Source: an uncultured Treponema sp. (GTDB lineage Bacteria; Spirochaetota; Spirochaetia; Treponematales; Treponemataceae). From it: 47,500 bases of DNA. Both the position numbers and the translations under genes were made by a program. The notes under the pieces are model-generated. The model was given only the letters and a program-made list of their open reading frames with translations. It was not told where the DNA came from and made no database searches. Location of the stretch: contig CALDID010000124.1 in assembly GCA_937901865.1 (NCBI GenBank), positions 1-47,500 on the forward strand, in the 5' to 3' direction. Every line of letters begins with the position of its first letter. Position 1 is the first letter of the stretch. Below are positions 1 to 8,473 of the stretch, piece by piece.

Positions 1-1
1 A

Positions 2-376
2 GAAGAAGCTTGTCTTGAAAGCCCTTATATTGATCAGATAATGCTTGTCGGGCAGGATGAATCTTCTTTGGGCGCTTTGGTTGTACCGTCTGAAGCTGCA
101 CTTGAAAAATGTGGAATTCTCGCTAAAGACCTTAAATCAGGTAAAAATTTATCAATAAAAGACCAGACATTGAGAGATTTGATTAAAAAAGAAATTGCAA
201 CCTACATAAAAAATAAACAAAATCTTAAAAATTTTGAACAAATTAAACAGTTTGAGGTTTTAAACGAAAACTTCAATATGGATAACGGCATGTTAAGCCA
301 AACTTCAAAAATTAAGCGTAATAATATTTTTGAAAAATATAAAGCAACAATAAGTGAAATGTTTGATAAAAAATAA
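2..376 (+). CDS. C-terminal part of an AMP-forming acyl-CoA ligase (5' end outside window)
   Basis: The reading frame is open from base 2, so the gene began upstream; about 124 residues are present. The fragment resembles the C-terminal subdomain of long-chain acyl-CoA synthetases (ANL superfamily): a segment of the type 'SPYIDQIMLVGQDE...LGALVVPS' followed by a lysine-rich helical tail that ends in the usual 'N.NFNMDNGMLSQTSKIKRNNIFEKY' region (split here only as a description). In the family this subdomain closes over the active site and supplies a lysine for adenylation; the 'LSQTSKIKR' segment is where that lysine would sit. The protein would activate fatty acids to acyl-CoA at the membrane or in the cytoplasm. 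The next gene starts 18 nt after the stop. Substrate cannot be judged from this fragment. Confidence 0.75.
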   Translation, partial: EEACLESPYIDQIMLVGQDESSLGALVVPSEAALEKCGILAKDLKSGKNLSIKDQTLRDLIKKEIATYIKNKQNLKNFEQIKQFEVLNENFNMDNGMLSQTSKIKRNNIFEKYKATISEMFDKK

Positions 377-394
377 AATCAAGAATAGGGAAAA

Positions 395-757
395 ATGAAA
401 AATACAATATTTGAGCATTCGGAAGTGGCGAAGCAACTCGCAAATCATAAATTACCAGAATACAAGGATTTAGTTAAATTTGATGTTTTCATGAACCAGC
501 TATTGGAAATTTTGGATGAGTATTTATCTATATTTACTATTCCCGGTGAACAAAAAATCCTAACAGCCTCAATGATTAACAACTACGTTTTTAAAAATAT
601 TATTGAGCATCCGCAGCAAAAAAAATATTCCCGTTCGCATGTTGCGTATTTGATTGTAATAGGTATCTTAAAACAGGTTTTGCCTATATCCGACGTTGCG
701 GAAATAATAAAAATGGCTTTAAAACAGTACGATATTGAAGTTGCATATAAATATTTT
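395..757 (+). pseudogene. DUF1836 protein, probably 3'-truncated
   Basis: The open frame runs from 395 to 787 (130 codons) after an AGGG-type ribosome site. Residues 1-115 resemble DUF1836 proteins (YkrK-like): a segment 'LTASMINNYVFKN' then 'KKYSRSHVAYLIVIGILKQVLPISD', a degenerate MerR-like helix-turn-helix. Members usually have about 170-190 residues. Here the recognisable part stops near base 757, and the last ten codons are the antisense of the tail of the opposite UbiA-type gene. The two genes share the stretch 737-757 (GTTGCATATAAATATTTT), which makes sense in both. I infer that a deletion or recombination at this microhomology removed the 3' end. The family is thought to be regulatory, but no function is proven. 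The alternative is a naturally short member. Confidence 0.55.
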
Positions 758-1471
758 GTGTTAAATCGTTCAATGACTTCATTTTGAACTGTGTACATTA
801 TGTAGCAGAAAATCGTAATGGCTGTAGTAAGCGTAAGAATCTGGTTTATAAAATCGAGTGAATAGCGTGCAGTGTTTTTTCGAGGCGGAATGCCCGTTTT
901 TTGCTTTTTGCATAATCAGCACATCGTCTTTTCTTTTTGCGAGGGCTAAAAACATCGAAAGCAAAAATGTCATAATGACAATCCATTCCGAAAGCGGAAT
1001 ATTTCCTGCAAAACTGCCGCCGATAAGCCGCAAAACATAGCCGAAAGAGAGCAAAATTACATCAAGAATTGCAATATTTTTCAGTCCGAAACAATAAAGA
1101 ACATTCATAATGTAATAAATCAAGATAATTACTGCACATTTTACCGCATTTTTGCTAAAAAATAGTGTAAAAATAGACAAAAATAGCAAAACTATCATAA
1201 TAATTACTGCATTTTTCACAGAAATCGCGCCAGAAGCAATAGGACGCTTGCATTTCGTTTTGTGTTTCCTGTCATTTTCGACATCGCGAATATCATTCAA
1301 ACAATAAATGCTACTTGCCGCAAAGCAAAAAGAGCAGAAGACGAAAAATGTCTGTAACACAATTTCTATTTTTCCTATACTTCCGTTGAAAAACAGCGGC
1401 ATAAACACAAACAAATTCTTTATCCAATGCTCGATTCTGATAAGTTTGATAATTGTATAAATCTGTTTCAT
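737..1471 (-). pseudogene. UbiA-family prenyltransferase, frameshifted and C-terminally truncated
   Basis: Starting at 1471 the frame gives a membrane protein beginning 'MKQIYTIIKLIRIEHWIKNL', with the family motif NDIRDVENDRKHKTKCKRP and several hydrophobic helices. It is closest in type to decaprenyl-phosphate phosphoribosyltransferases (UbiA superfamily), which transfer a sugar phosphate to a polyprenyl phosphate in the membrane. Near 880-890 the frame is lost: the open frame ends in nonsense-like sequence at 779, while the neighbouring minus frame resumes good family sequence (ARYSLDFINQILTL, then CYIMYTVQNEVIERF and NTKYLYATS). One extra base explains this. The resumed frame then runs into the DUF1836 gene at 737-757 and lacks the usual last part. 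An AGGAG lies 14 nt upstream of the start. Two lesions make a functional protein unlikely, unless the single-base lesion is a sequencing error. Confidence 0.7.
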
Positions 1472-1606
1472 TTATCTGTAAATTTCACTCCTTTGCTATG
1501 CTTGATACTCGATAAAGGTTTTATTGATTTTTCCATTTTAGCTAATCTTTTTGGAAATATCAATAAAACTTGTGCGAAAAATGGCTTTTTCCATAAAAAT
1601 AAAGCG

Positions 1607-1945
1607 ATGAATTTCTGGGAACTTGTTGATGAAGAGTTGAAGTATAAGAATATAGACAGAAAAAAACTTGCTTCGATTGCGGGGTTTAATGTATCGAATA
1701 TCAGCAAAGGTATAAGAGAAAATAATGTTCCGTCTGCAGATACTGCGGTTCGCATTGCGCGAGTTCTTGGGGTTAGTGTTGAGTACTTGGTTACTGGAGA
1801 AAACAATGAATGGAGCAAAAAAGTATCTTCCTATGAAGAGGCTTTATTTCAAAAATATAAAGGAATGCTACAAAAAATCGAAAAGCTGACTTCAAATGAG
1901 CGCGACGGCATACAGCTTCTTTTAGATAAACTTTGCGAAAAATAA
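1607..1945 (+). CDS. Small XRE-family HTH regulator
   Basis: I place the start at ATG 1607 (112 residues, MNFWELVDEELK...), because the longer frame from 1427 lies on the complement of the UbiA start and reads as non-conserved sequence. Residues about 8-65 form a helix-turn-helix of the XRE/phage-repressor type: 'DRKKLASIAGFNVSNISKGI' followed by 'PSADTAVRIARVLGVSVEYLVTG', the usual spacing and closing motif for this fold. The last 45 residues are a charged helix that could dimerise. The gene diverges from the UbiA pseudogene with about 135 bp between them. No strong Shine-Dalgarno is visible. It probably binds DNA as a dimer. Its targets are unknown, and the surrounding debris suggests a mobile or decaying region. 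Confidence 0.7.
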   Translation: MNFWELVDEELKYKNIDRKKLASIAGFNVSNISKGIRENNVPSADTAVRIARVLGVSVEYLVTGENNEWSKKVSSYEEALFQKYKGMLQKIEKLTSNERDGIQLLLDKLCEK

Positions 1946-2016
1946 GGAAAAGAACGACTGTTGGAAAAATAGATTTTCTCAGTGCGCTGTGCTATAACGG
2001 GGGCTTGGAGAACGCT

Positions 2017-2225
2017 ATGGAAAACAGCAGATTTTTACCGATTGGCATACAAGATTTTGAAAAGCTCAAGGCATGGCGGCTATGTGTATGTAGATAAAAC
2101 TCGATATATCTATGACCTTGTGCGATTAAGCACACCGCATTTTTTAAGCCGCCCGCGCAGGTTCGGAAAAAGCCTGTTGCTTTCTACCTTTGAAGCGTAC
2201 TTTTTTGGTAAGAAAGAATTATTTT
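2017..2225 (+). pseudogene. Fragment of an AAA-ATPase-like / PD-(D/E)XK nuclease protein
   Basis: From ATG 2017 the first 17 codons read MENSRFLPIGIQDFEKL, the normal start of the large AAA-ATPase-like (PF09820-type) proteins common in anaerobes. Near 2067-2071 the frame shifts by one base; the next frame continues the same protein with HGGYVYVDKTRYIYDLV and the Walker-A-like RPRRFGKSLLLS. After 'GKKELF' (about 2225) similarity ends abruptly where the 24-bp tandem array begins. These proteins usually exceed 500 residues, so only the first 70 or so remain. An open frame starting at 1982 spans the fragment and the array but uses the wrong frame for the first part. I read this as a dead gene. 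Confidence 0.75.
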
Positions 2226-2510
2226 CTATAACAGAGTATGTGTTCCTTACAATAACAGAGTATGTGTTCCTTACAATAACAGAGTATGTGTTACTTACAA
2301 TAGCAGAGTATGTGTTACTTACAATAATAGAGTATGTGTTATTTACAGTGAACGAAAGTGATTACTTACAGTAACAGAGTGTGTGCTATTTACAATAAAC
2401 AAAAATGATTTTCGCGAAAAAGAAAAGTGATTTTAGAAAAAAAACGAAAATGATTACTTGCTGTAAACAAAAATGATTTTTGACAATAAACGAAAAAAAA
2501 TTTTGACAGC
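2226..2510 (+). repeat. Degenerate tandem array, ~24-bp units (array A)
   Basis: About a dozen head-to-tail units. The first five are nearly identical and exactly 24 bp apart (AGAGTATG at 2233, 2257, 2281, 2305, 2329); later ones drift to 22-24 bp and change towards TTACAATAAACGAAA followed by GTGATTAC. The first units remain open and would encode ITEYVFLT repeats fused to the truncated ATPase fragment, but this looks accidental. There are no unique spacers, so it is not a CRISPR. A related array with a 23-bp period lies at 29567-29719. Confidence 0.85.
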
Positions 2511-2533
2511 TTTATGAAACAAGGGTGTGTGCG

Positions 2534-2562
2534 TTGAAATAGGAACGCTTTTCGTGTATAAT
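2534..2562 (+). promoter_or_regulatory. Sigma70-type promoter of the HD-GYP gene
   Basis: TTGAAA (2534-2539), a 17-nt spacer and TATAAT (2557-2562). Only 7 nt separate the -10 box from the ATG at 2570, so transcription should start at or next to the start codon, giving a leaderless mRNA. No Shine-Dalgarno is present. Confidence 0.75.
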
Positions 2563-2569
2563 TTAAAAA

Positions 2570-3907
2570 ATGAGTAAAAAGCTAAAAAATACGCTGTTTT
2601 TAGAGAATGAGCAAAGAGTAAACAGCTTGATTGTAAAAATAATGTGGATTCTCACTCCTTTGCGTCTTATTCCTACGATTATGAAAATGGTTGGTGTTAG
2701 TCCCGATTCTGATATCGTTGCAACTGGGGTGAATACACTGATTTTGATTGTACTGCAAGCGTCTGTTACTATTTATAACCATCGCAAAAAGCAAAGCGCA
2801 AATACAAAGTATTTTATTCTTTGCATATTTCAGTTTGTCGTATTAAGCCTTAGTTTGCAATCAGGCGTTGAAGTTTCTCTTTTGTATCTTGTCGTTCCGC
2901 TCGTAACGCTGTTTTATTATGATTTATCGTTTACGGTGCGCATTTCGATTTTGAGCTATGTTTGTATGATTTCAACTCTCGTTTTTCGTGCTATTCATCT
3001 CGGCACTTCTCATTACAGCAATATGCCTCGTATCGTTTGGATTCGTGCGTATGCTGTTGGAATGACGATTGAGTACACGCTTTCAACGGTTGTGATTTTG
3101 TTTGTTGCACGCTCTATTCAAAGCACTATGGGCGCACTTGACGAAAAGGAAAAAGAGGCGCAAAAGGCAAAACACGAAGAGAGGGCAAAGTCGTTAAATA
3201 CGCAATTTGACCAGCAAAAGATTATTACAGGATTTGCAAACCTGGTTGAAACTCGCGATACGTTTACAGGGGAGCACATCAAGCGCACGAGAGCGTATGT
3301 CAATTTGATTAGCCAGCGTATGAAAGATTTAGGCATTTACCCCGATGAGCTGACCGCAGAAGACCAAGAGTACATAACGCAGGCCGCATCTCTTCACGAT
3401 ATTGGAAAGATTTGTGTTCCTGACCACATTTTGACAAAAGCAGGAGCTTTGACCGATGAAGAACGGGAAAAAATGCGGGAACATTCTGTAATTGGCGAGA
3501 GAATTATAAGAGAAAACTTGTCTTATTTAGACCCGAAATATGTAGATATTGCGTGCAAAATGGCTCGGCATCATCACGAGAGATGGGACGGCAATGGGTA
3601 TCCTGACGGGCTAAAGGGCAAGGCGATTCCGCTTTGTGCGCGCATTATGTCTGTAGCAGATGTGTTAGACGCGCTTTTAAGCCAACGCTCCTACAAAATG
3701 CCGATTGCGCTTGAAGACGCTTTGAGGATAATGAAAGAGGCTTCTGGCTCTCAATTTGACCCAGAGTGCATAAAGGCATTGCTTGAGTGCGCTGATGAGA
3801 TTCCAACGCTGCAAAAAATAGATATTCCTGCAAAGAAAAAGGGCGAAGTGCTAGAGGAGCTTGAGGTTATTGATGAGGATTTAGGCGAATTAGAGGCTCT
3901 TGACTAA
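2570..3907 (+). CDS. HD-GYP domain membrane protein, probable cyclic-di-GMP phosphodiesterase
   Basis: Of 445 residues, about 1-190 contain five or six hydrophobic helices and would anchor the protein in the inner membrane. A charged linker (190-220) follows, then a complete HD-GYP domain at about 225-410. Visible catalytic motifs are LHDIGK (H276-D277), EHSVIGE, HHHERWDGNGYP and the closing ADVLDAL. The signature GYP triad is intact. HD-GYP proteins hydrolyse cyclic-di-GMP to pGpG or GMP using two or three metals held by these residues, and so lower cyclic-di-GMP and affect motility or attachment. The membrane part is not a recognised sensor domain to my eye. The C-terminal 40 residues are acidic. 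The gene appears to be leaderless (promoter at 2534-2562) and convergent with the OmpA-like gene. Confidence 0.88.
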   Translation: MSKKLKNTLFLENEQRVNSLIVKIMWILTPLRLIPTIMKMVGVSPDSDIVATGVNTLILIVLQASVTIYNHRKKQSANTKYFILCIFQFVVLSLSLQSGVEVSLLYLVVPLVTLFYYDLSFTVRISILSYVCMISTLVFRAIHLGTSHYSNMPRIVWIRAYAVGMTIEYTLSTVVILFVARSIQSTMGALDEKEKEAQKAKHEERAKSLNTQFDQQKIITGFANLVETRDTFTGEHIKRTRAYVNLISQRMKDLGIYPDELTAEDQEYITQAASLHDIGKICVPDHILTKAGALTDEEREKMREHSVIGERIIRENLSYLDPKYVDIACKMARHHHERWDGNGYPDGLKGKAIPLCARIMSVADVLDALLSQRSYKMPIALEDALRIMKEASGSQFDPECIKALLECADEIPTLQKIDIPAKKKGEVLEELEVIDEDLGELEALD

Positions 3908-3930
3908 TCTTTTTAGGCTCTTTTTAGCCA

Positions 3931-6321
3931 CTATTCATCATCGTCATCAGGCTTTTGCAAGATGAACTCAACTCGTCTGTTTTGCCATCTGTAATCCCAG
4001 TTATGTGTCGCAGGGTTTTTGCTTCCGTTACCAACCGCTGTTAAGCGAGAGGAAGCAATGCCGTTTCTCTTTAGCCATTCCATAACAAACTTTGCTCTCT
4101 CTTCTGAAAGCTGTTGCACTTCTGCTTCTTCGCTAGTTGTGCCTGTAATGTTGTTTGCATTGCCTTCGATAGTAACAGAGTAATCGCGGAATTTCTGTAA
4201 GATTTCTGCAACACGGCTTAGAACTCGCTGATTGTTATCAATAGTAGCTTGGTCAAGTCCGTGATTTATCTTGTCGGCTTCAGGTCCTGCTTCAACTTCT
4301 GCAACGCTCTTAAAGTCTGCATTGTTAGAGCGGAATATGATAGAAGGAACTTGCAATTTGAGCTTATCGCCAGAACGAATAACAAGAACATCGACTTGAA
4401 TAAAGCCCTCAAATGTTGCGCTTTTGCCAAGGCTGTCGGTTACGGTGAAAATATACGGATAATCGGTTGCTGATTGCACAAGCTCTCCGCGTGCGTTTCT
4501 GCCATTCCAAGTGAGCTTTTCAACTAAGTCTTTGCCGCCCGATGTGCTCCAGAACGTTTTTCTTGTTTCGGGGTCTTTTACTTCAAAGCTCCATGAGGCA
4601 ATCGGTGAATAGCTTTGTGCCTTTAGCTGAATGGTGAGAATGTCCTTTTTGCCATCTCCGTCTGGGCTAAATCGTTTCGGAGATGTTCCTGCGGCAACGA
4701 CAGGAGGCGGATTGTTGACCTCTGTACTCACCTCTTCAAGCACAAGCTCTGGCATAACCTCTTCTTCTTCCTCCTCTTCCTCTTCTTCTGCATTGCCAAA
4801 CGAAAGCAAAATCTCCTTTGCGTCTTTTTTCATAATACCCTCAAGGTTCACGATGACAGGGGTGAATTTCAAGTCTTTTTCGCCAAATGTCGCAGATTCT
4901 ACTTCTGAAATTTGATACATTCCGTTTAAAAATGCGTCTTTGCCCGTCGCTCTAAACTGAATTATGTTTTTTGTATCTGTCGCACTCGCAATTAAGGCAT
5001 ACTCTCCGCTGTTATCTCCCGAAGTGCCGATGACATTGTATTTTCCGTCTTCAAACACGACGCTTTCAGAATTAGCAGTGTACCAAATGGGATTTTTCTC
5101 AAGAGCTTTGATGAAGTCGGTTTCTTTCTTTTTTGTAGAAGCCTTTTTGAACTCTTGTTTATAGTTCATTTTTTTATATTTGCCGTCCCACAACGTGTTT
5201 TCGTTAATCGGCATACGCACATCATCTTGAAGCCTGACAGAAATGGTGTCGGAAGCGTCTAACGTAATATCAAACTTTCGCTCTAGGGTTGAAATGTCTA
5301 AGTTTATAGAAGAAATGTACATTCCGTTGTGCCGTAAAGAGCTATTTACCCAATTATAAACGGATTCTTCGTCGTTGATTAAGAAGATGATTTCTTTTGC
5401 ATTGTAATCAAAGAAAAGATAGCGCATCTCTTCCCCGTTTACATTCGCTTTGTACCACATTCCGTCTAAGAACTCTGAAAAAGTGGCTGTTGTGCCGTTT
5501 AAAATGCGCTCTAGCTCTTTTGCTTCCAATCGGCTTCCCGATATGCGCAGCTCTTTTACTAACGTATATCGCCCTGCATTCGAGTTCCAATCGTATTGCC
5601 GCTGTATTTGGTCGTTGCTTCCTTTATCTTTATCAGAAGTATACACCCAAATCGGATAGCTTGCGCCTTTTGCTTGCGCCATTTCGTACGATTCAAAGCG
5701 GTCTGTTTGTTGAATAAAAATAGTTCCGTCTGCTTCAAAGTTTGCAATTTCGTGAACATTTAAGCCGCCGTTTGCCTTTGTGGTGATAAAATATGCTTTT
5801 AATATAGAAGAACCTGTATCTAAAAAACCTTGATACAAGAGTGCATTTTTATGCTCTCCTGTGATGTCGGTGCAGCTGAGAGAAAAGGTGCGTGCTTGTG
5901 TTATATCGGTGGCGATTTCTCCGCTTCGCTCATAGCTTTGTGTTTTTTGATTATACAAACTGATGATTAAAATAATATAGGGGCTAAAAGAGCGTTTAAT
6001 AGCGACAACTTGGTCTTCAAAGCCGTCTTGATTAAAATCTGCGCTTACCGTGCTTACTAGCGTTTCTTCTCCGTTTAGCTGAATAAATGCGCTTTGCATT
6101 ATATTGTCGTCTTCAAGATTTATTGATTCTATATTGTCGCTGACTTGTGTTTTTGCAGCTGGGGTAATTTCACCTGTTCTAGCTATTTCTACAACGGCTT
6201 CTGTGTGGTTTTTGCGATAATAAACATAAAAAGCCATAAGGAAAATAGCAAGAATAAATACAATGGGAATCAGCTTTCTCATAATAATCGCTATCATATA
6301 TTTTTTACTTAATTTATACAA
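3931..6321 (-). CDS. Large envelope protein with FlgD-like Ig and C-terminal OmpA domains
   Basis: 796 residues. One hydrophobic helix follows several possible starts (Met1, Met9, Met14); the last gives the cleanest signal-anchor (MRKLIPIVFILAIFLMAFYV), so the true start may be 6282. Residues about 60-240 resemble an FG-GAP/VCBS-like or pallilysin-type barrel region found in treponemal proteins ('DFNQDGFEDQVV'). A run of eleven or so glutamates lies near residue 510. After it comes an FlgD-like Ig domain starting 'KRFSPDGDGKKD', typical of spirochaete outer-envelope proteins. The last 120 residues form an OmpA-like peptidoglycan-binding domain ('VTIEGNAN', 'LSEERAKFVMEWLKRNGI', 'NRRVEFIL'), ending in acidic residues. 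It probably links the envelope to peptidoglycan. The N-terminal function is unknown. Confidence 0.75.
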   Translation of the reverse strand: MYKLSKKYMIAIIMRKLIPIVFILAIFLMAFYVYYRKNHTEAVVEIARTGEITPAAKTQVSDNIESINLEDDNIMQSAFIQLNGEETLVSTVSADFNQDGFEDQVVAIKRSFSPYIILIISLYNQKTQSYERSGEIATDITQARTFSLSCTDITGEHKNALLYQGFLDTGSSILKAYFITTKANGGLNVHEIANFEADGTIFIQQTDRFESYEMAQAKGASYPIWVYTSDKDKGSNDQIQRQYDWNSNAGRYTLVKELRISGSRLEAKELERILNGTTATFSEFLDGMWYKANVNGEEMRYLFFDYNAKEIIFLINDEESVYNWVNSSLRHNGMYISSINLDISTLERKFDITLDASDTISVRLQDDVRMPINENTLWDGKYKKMNYKQEFKKASTKKKETDFIKALEKNPIWYTANSESVVFEDGKYNVIGTSGDNSGEYALIASATDTKNIIQFRATGKDAFLNGMYQISEVESATFGEKDLKFTPVIVNLEGIMKKDAKEILLSFGNAEEEEEEEEEEVMPELVLEEVSTEVNNPPPVVAAGTSPKRFSPDGDGKKDILTIQLKAQSYSPIASWSFEVKDPETRKTFWSTSGGKDLVEKLTWNGRNARGELVQSATDYPYIFTVTDSLGKSATFEGFIQVDVLVIRSGDKLKLQVPSIIFRSNNADFKSVAEVEAGPEADKINHGLDQATIDNNQRVLSRVAEILQKFRDYSVTIEGNANNITGTTSEEAEVQQLSEERAKFVMEWLKRNGIASSRLTAVGNGSKNPATHNWDYRWQNRRVEFILQKPDDDDE

Positions 6322-6470
6322 CAGCCCACAGCTAAGCCCTTATAGTTGCTTTTAAAAGCGAGGGAGGTACTGACGGAAAAATGCTAAAGAATGATTTTTT
6401 AAGCACGGCAGGGATAGAAAGAGCGTGTATACTATAAAATATAATAAGTTTGTCAGCAGGGGGACTAAAA

Positions 6471-7406
6471 ATGAAAGACAAGAATGATACTATACACAAA
6501 AAAGTAACATTCGCCACTTATTTTAATCAGCACAAATGGCTGTATATTATGCTTATTCCTGGCGCGATTTATTTTCTTGTGTTCCGCTATGCACCAATGT
6601 TTGGTGTTATTATGGCGTTTCAGCAGTATTCGCCGTTTCAAGGATTATTGGGCAGCAAATGGGTAGGACTTGCACATTTTAAAACGTTCTTTACGGGAGC
6701 TGACTTTTGGATGCTGTTGAAAAACACGCTGTGGCTTTCGTTCTTGAGCTTGATATTTTATTTTCCAGCACCGATTATTTTATCTCTGTTTTTGAACGAA
6801 ATGAAAAATCAGGTGTTTAAGCGCACTATTCAGACTTTTATCTATGTTCCGCACTTTATTTCTTGGGTTATCGTTGCTTCTATTACATACACGCTTTTCA
6901 ATGTGTCTGACGGAGCTGTTAATCAGGCGTTGACGGTTTTGGGCGCAAAAACAGTGAACTTTTTAGGTCTTCCAGAATACTTCCGTCCGATGATTATCGG
7001 TCAGCAAATTTGGAAGGAAACAGGATACGGCACTATCATTTACTTAGCGGCTCTTTCTGGAATTGATATGGAGCTTTATGAGGCGGCTCGTGTTGACGGT
7101 GCTGGCAGATGGCGAATGATGTGGAGTATTACGCTTCCGTCTTTAAAATCTACTATTATTATTATGCTTATCTTGCGTGTTGGTTCTATTTTGAACACAG
7201 GATATGAACAGATTTTCTTGATGAGAAACGCTCTTAACGTATCTGTTGCTGAAGTGTTTGATACCTATGTGTATCAGAGAGGTCTTGTAAACTCTCAGTA
7301 TTCATATTCTGCTGCGGCAGGTCTTTTCAAGTCAATCGTAAGTATGATTATGGTCTTGACGGCAAACTACACCGCAAAACGTGCAGGCGAATCTGGAATC
7401 TACTAA
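6471..7406 (+). CDS. Carbohydrate ABC transporter permease (LplB/YteP type)
   Basis: I choose ATG 6471 (311 residues) because AGGGGG ends 5-6 nt upstream; the in-frame TTG at 6450 lies before that site. The protein has six membrane helices and the family's EAA loop, 'YEAARVDGAGRWRMMWSITLPSL', that docks the ATPase. It belongs to the CUT1-type permeases typified by LplB and B. subtilis YteP, which import oligogalacturonides and rhamnogalacturonan fragments. It pairs with the next gene, 12 nt downstream, to form the channel. No ATPase gene is present here; related systems share one MsmX-type ATPase encoded elsewhere. The substrate is inferred from the lyases downstream. Confidence 0.9.
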   Translation: MKDKNDTIHKKVTFATYFNQHKWLYIMLIPGAIYFLVFRYAPMFGVIMAFQQYSPFQGLLGSKWVGLAHFKTFFTGADFWMLLKNTLWLSFLSLIFYFPAPIILSLFLNEMKNQVFKRTIQTFIYVPHFISWVIVASITYTLFNVSDGAVNQALTVLGAKTVNFLGLPEYFRPMIIGQQIWKETGYGTIIYLAALSGIDMELYEAARVDGAGRWRMMWSITLPSLKSTIIIMLILRVGSILNTGYEQIFLMRNALNVSVAEVFDTYVYQRGLVNSQYSYSAAAGLFKSIVSMIMVLTANYTAKRAGESGIY

Positions 7407-7418
7407 GGAGATGAGAAA

Positions 7419-8315
7419 ATGAAACAGATGAAAGTAAAAGAAAATTTGACCGATGTTATTTGGGATAAAGTTTTGGCTTTGTTTCTCATCATTGCAGCCT
7501 TTATCACTGTTGCACCATTTATCTATGTTGTTGCAGGTTCGTTTTCTACCGAAAAGGAGCTTACAGAGCGCGCATTCTTTCTTATTCCGCACACAATTTC
7601 GTTCAACGCCTATAAATACATTGTGCAGACAGGCGAAATCTTCCGCGGTTTGAAGAATTCGATTATCCTAACGATTATCGGAACGTTTAGCTCTTTGTTC
7701 TTCACGTCTACTTTTGCATATCCGCTTTCAAAAGTGCATTTTAAGGGCAGAAATCTTATTCTGAACTTAGTTATTGTAACAATGCTTTTTTCTGGCGGTC
7801 TTATTCCGACTTTCTTGGTGGTAAAGCATTTAGGTTTGTATAACCACTTTGCAGCATTGATACTGCTCGGTGCAATTAGCCCGTTCAATATGATTATTAT
7901 GAAAGGATTTTTTGCAGGTATTCCTAACGAGCTTGAAGAGGCTGCTATTATCGATGGATATTCAGACCTTGGTGTATTTGTAAAAATCTTCTTGCCGCTG
8001 TCAAAGCCTGTTCTTGCTTCTATTGGTCTTTTCTGTGCTGTTGGCTATTGGAACGATTATTTTAGCGCAATGATTTACCTTTCTGACAGCTATAAAGAAA
8101 CGGTACAGATTGTTTTGCGTCGTATTGTTTTGCTTGCTTCTGGTGGCGACCAAATCAATAATTCACTCTTCGATTTTGATATGTTCGGTGCTCCTCCTGA
8201 CAAGGCGGTAAAAATGGCTTCTACAATGGTTGCGACAATTCCAATTCTTTGTGTGTATCCGTTCTTGCAAAAATACTTTGCAAAAGGCGTTATGGTTGGT
8301 GCTGTTAAAGGCTAA
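7419..8315 (+). CDS. Carbohydrate ABC transporter permease (LplC/YtcP type)
   Basis: 298 residues with a good AAGGAG 10 nt before the ATG. Six hydrophobic helices and the EAA motif 'LEEAAIIDGYSDLGVFVKIFLPLSKP' identify the second permease of a CUT1-type importer. This subgroup (YtcP, LplC) ends with a characteristic '...PFLQKYFAKGVMVGAVKG' tail, which is present. It acts in the inner membrane with the preceding permease, the lipoprotein encoded next, and a distant ATPase. A small hairpin with six T follows the stop, so the binding-protein gene is likely also driven by its own promoter, in keeping with the usual need for more binding protein than channel. Confidence 0.9.
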   Translation: MKQMKVKENLTDVIWDKVLALFLIIAAFITVAPFIYVVAGSFSTEKELTERAFFLIPHTISFNAYKYIVQTGEIFRGLKNSIILTIIGTFSSLFFTSTFAYPLSKVHFKGRNLILNLVIVTMLFSGGLIPTFLVVKHLGLYNHFAALILLGAISPFNMIIMKGFFAGIPNELEEAAIIDGYSDLGVFVKIFLPLSKPVLASIGLFCAVGYWNDYFSAMIYLSDSYKETVQIVLRRIVLLASGGDQINNSLFDFDMFGAPPDKAVKMASTMVATIPILCVYPFLQKYFAKGVMVGAVKG

Positions 8316-8330
8316 GCCACAGGCTTTTTT
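8314..8330 (+). terminator. Small hairpin with T-tract after the permease pair
   Basis: AAGCC, loop ACA, GGCTT, then a T run. The stem has only five pairs, so it is likely a weak or partial terminator that lowers read-through from the permeases. Between it and the next gene the palindrome GTTGTTTAATACAAC (8423-8437) could be a regulator site. Confidence 0.45.
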
Positions 8331-8473
8331 GGTAAAAACGCATTGTATGCGTGAAGTTTTTGTACTAGTGGCTGATGAAATTTTAGTGGTGAATTGCAGA
8401 TAGTAGTTTATCATTTATATGTGTTGTTTAATACAACGGGTTAAGGTTATAGAGGTTTTATAGGAGATTTGCA

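Noticed and set aside
1427..1606. N-terminal extension of the XRE regulator to 1427
   Set aside because: The added 60 residues lie partly on the complement of the UbiA start and look like non-coding sequence; ATG 1607 gives a normal HTH start.
2226..2374. Array A as a coding repeat domain (ITEYVFLT units)
   Set aside because: The frame is the wrong one for the start of the ATPase fragment, the repeats continue beyond the stop with frame-breaking unit lengths, and no homologous protein repeat is known to me.
8423..8437. GTTGTTTAATACAAC as a defined operator
   Set aside because: A lone short palindrome with no second copy at the other pectin promoters in the window; kept only as a note in the nearby terminator entry.
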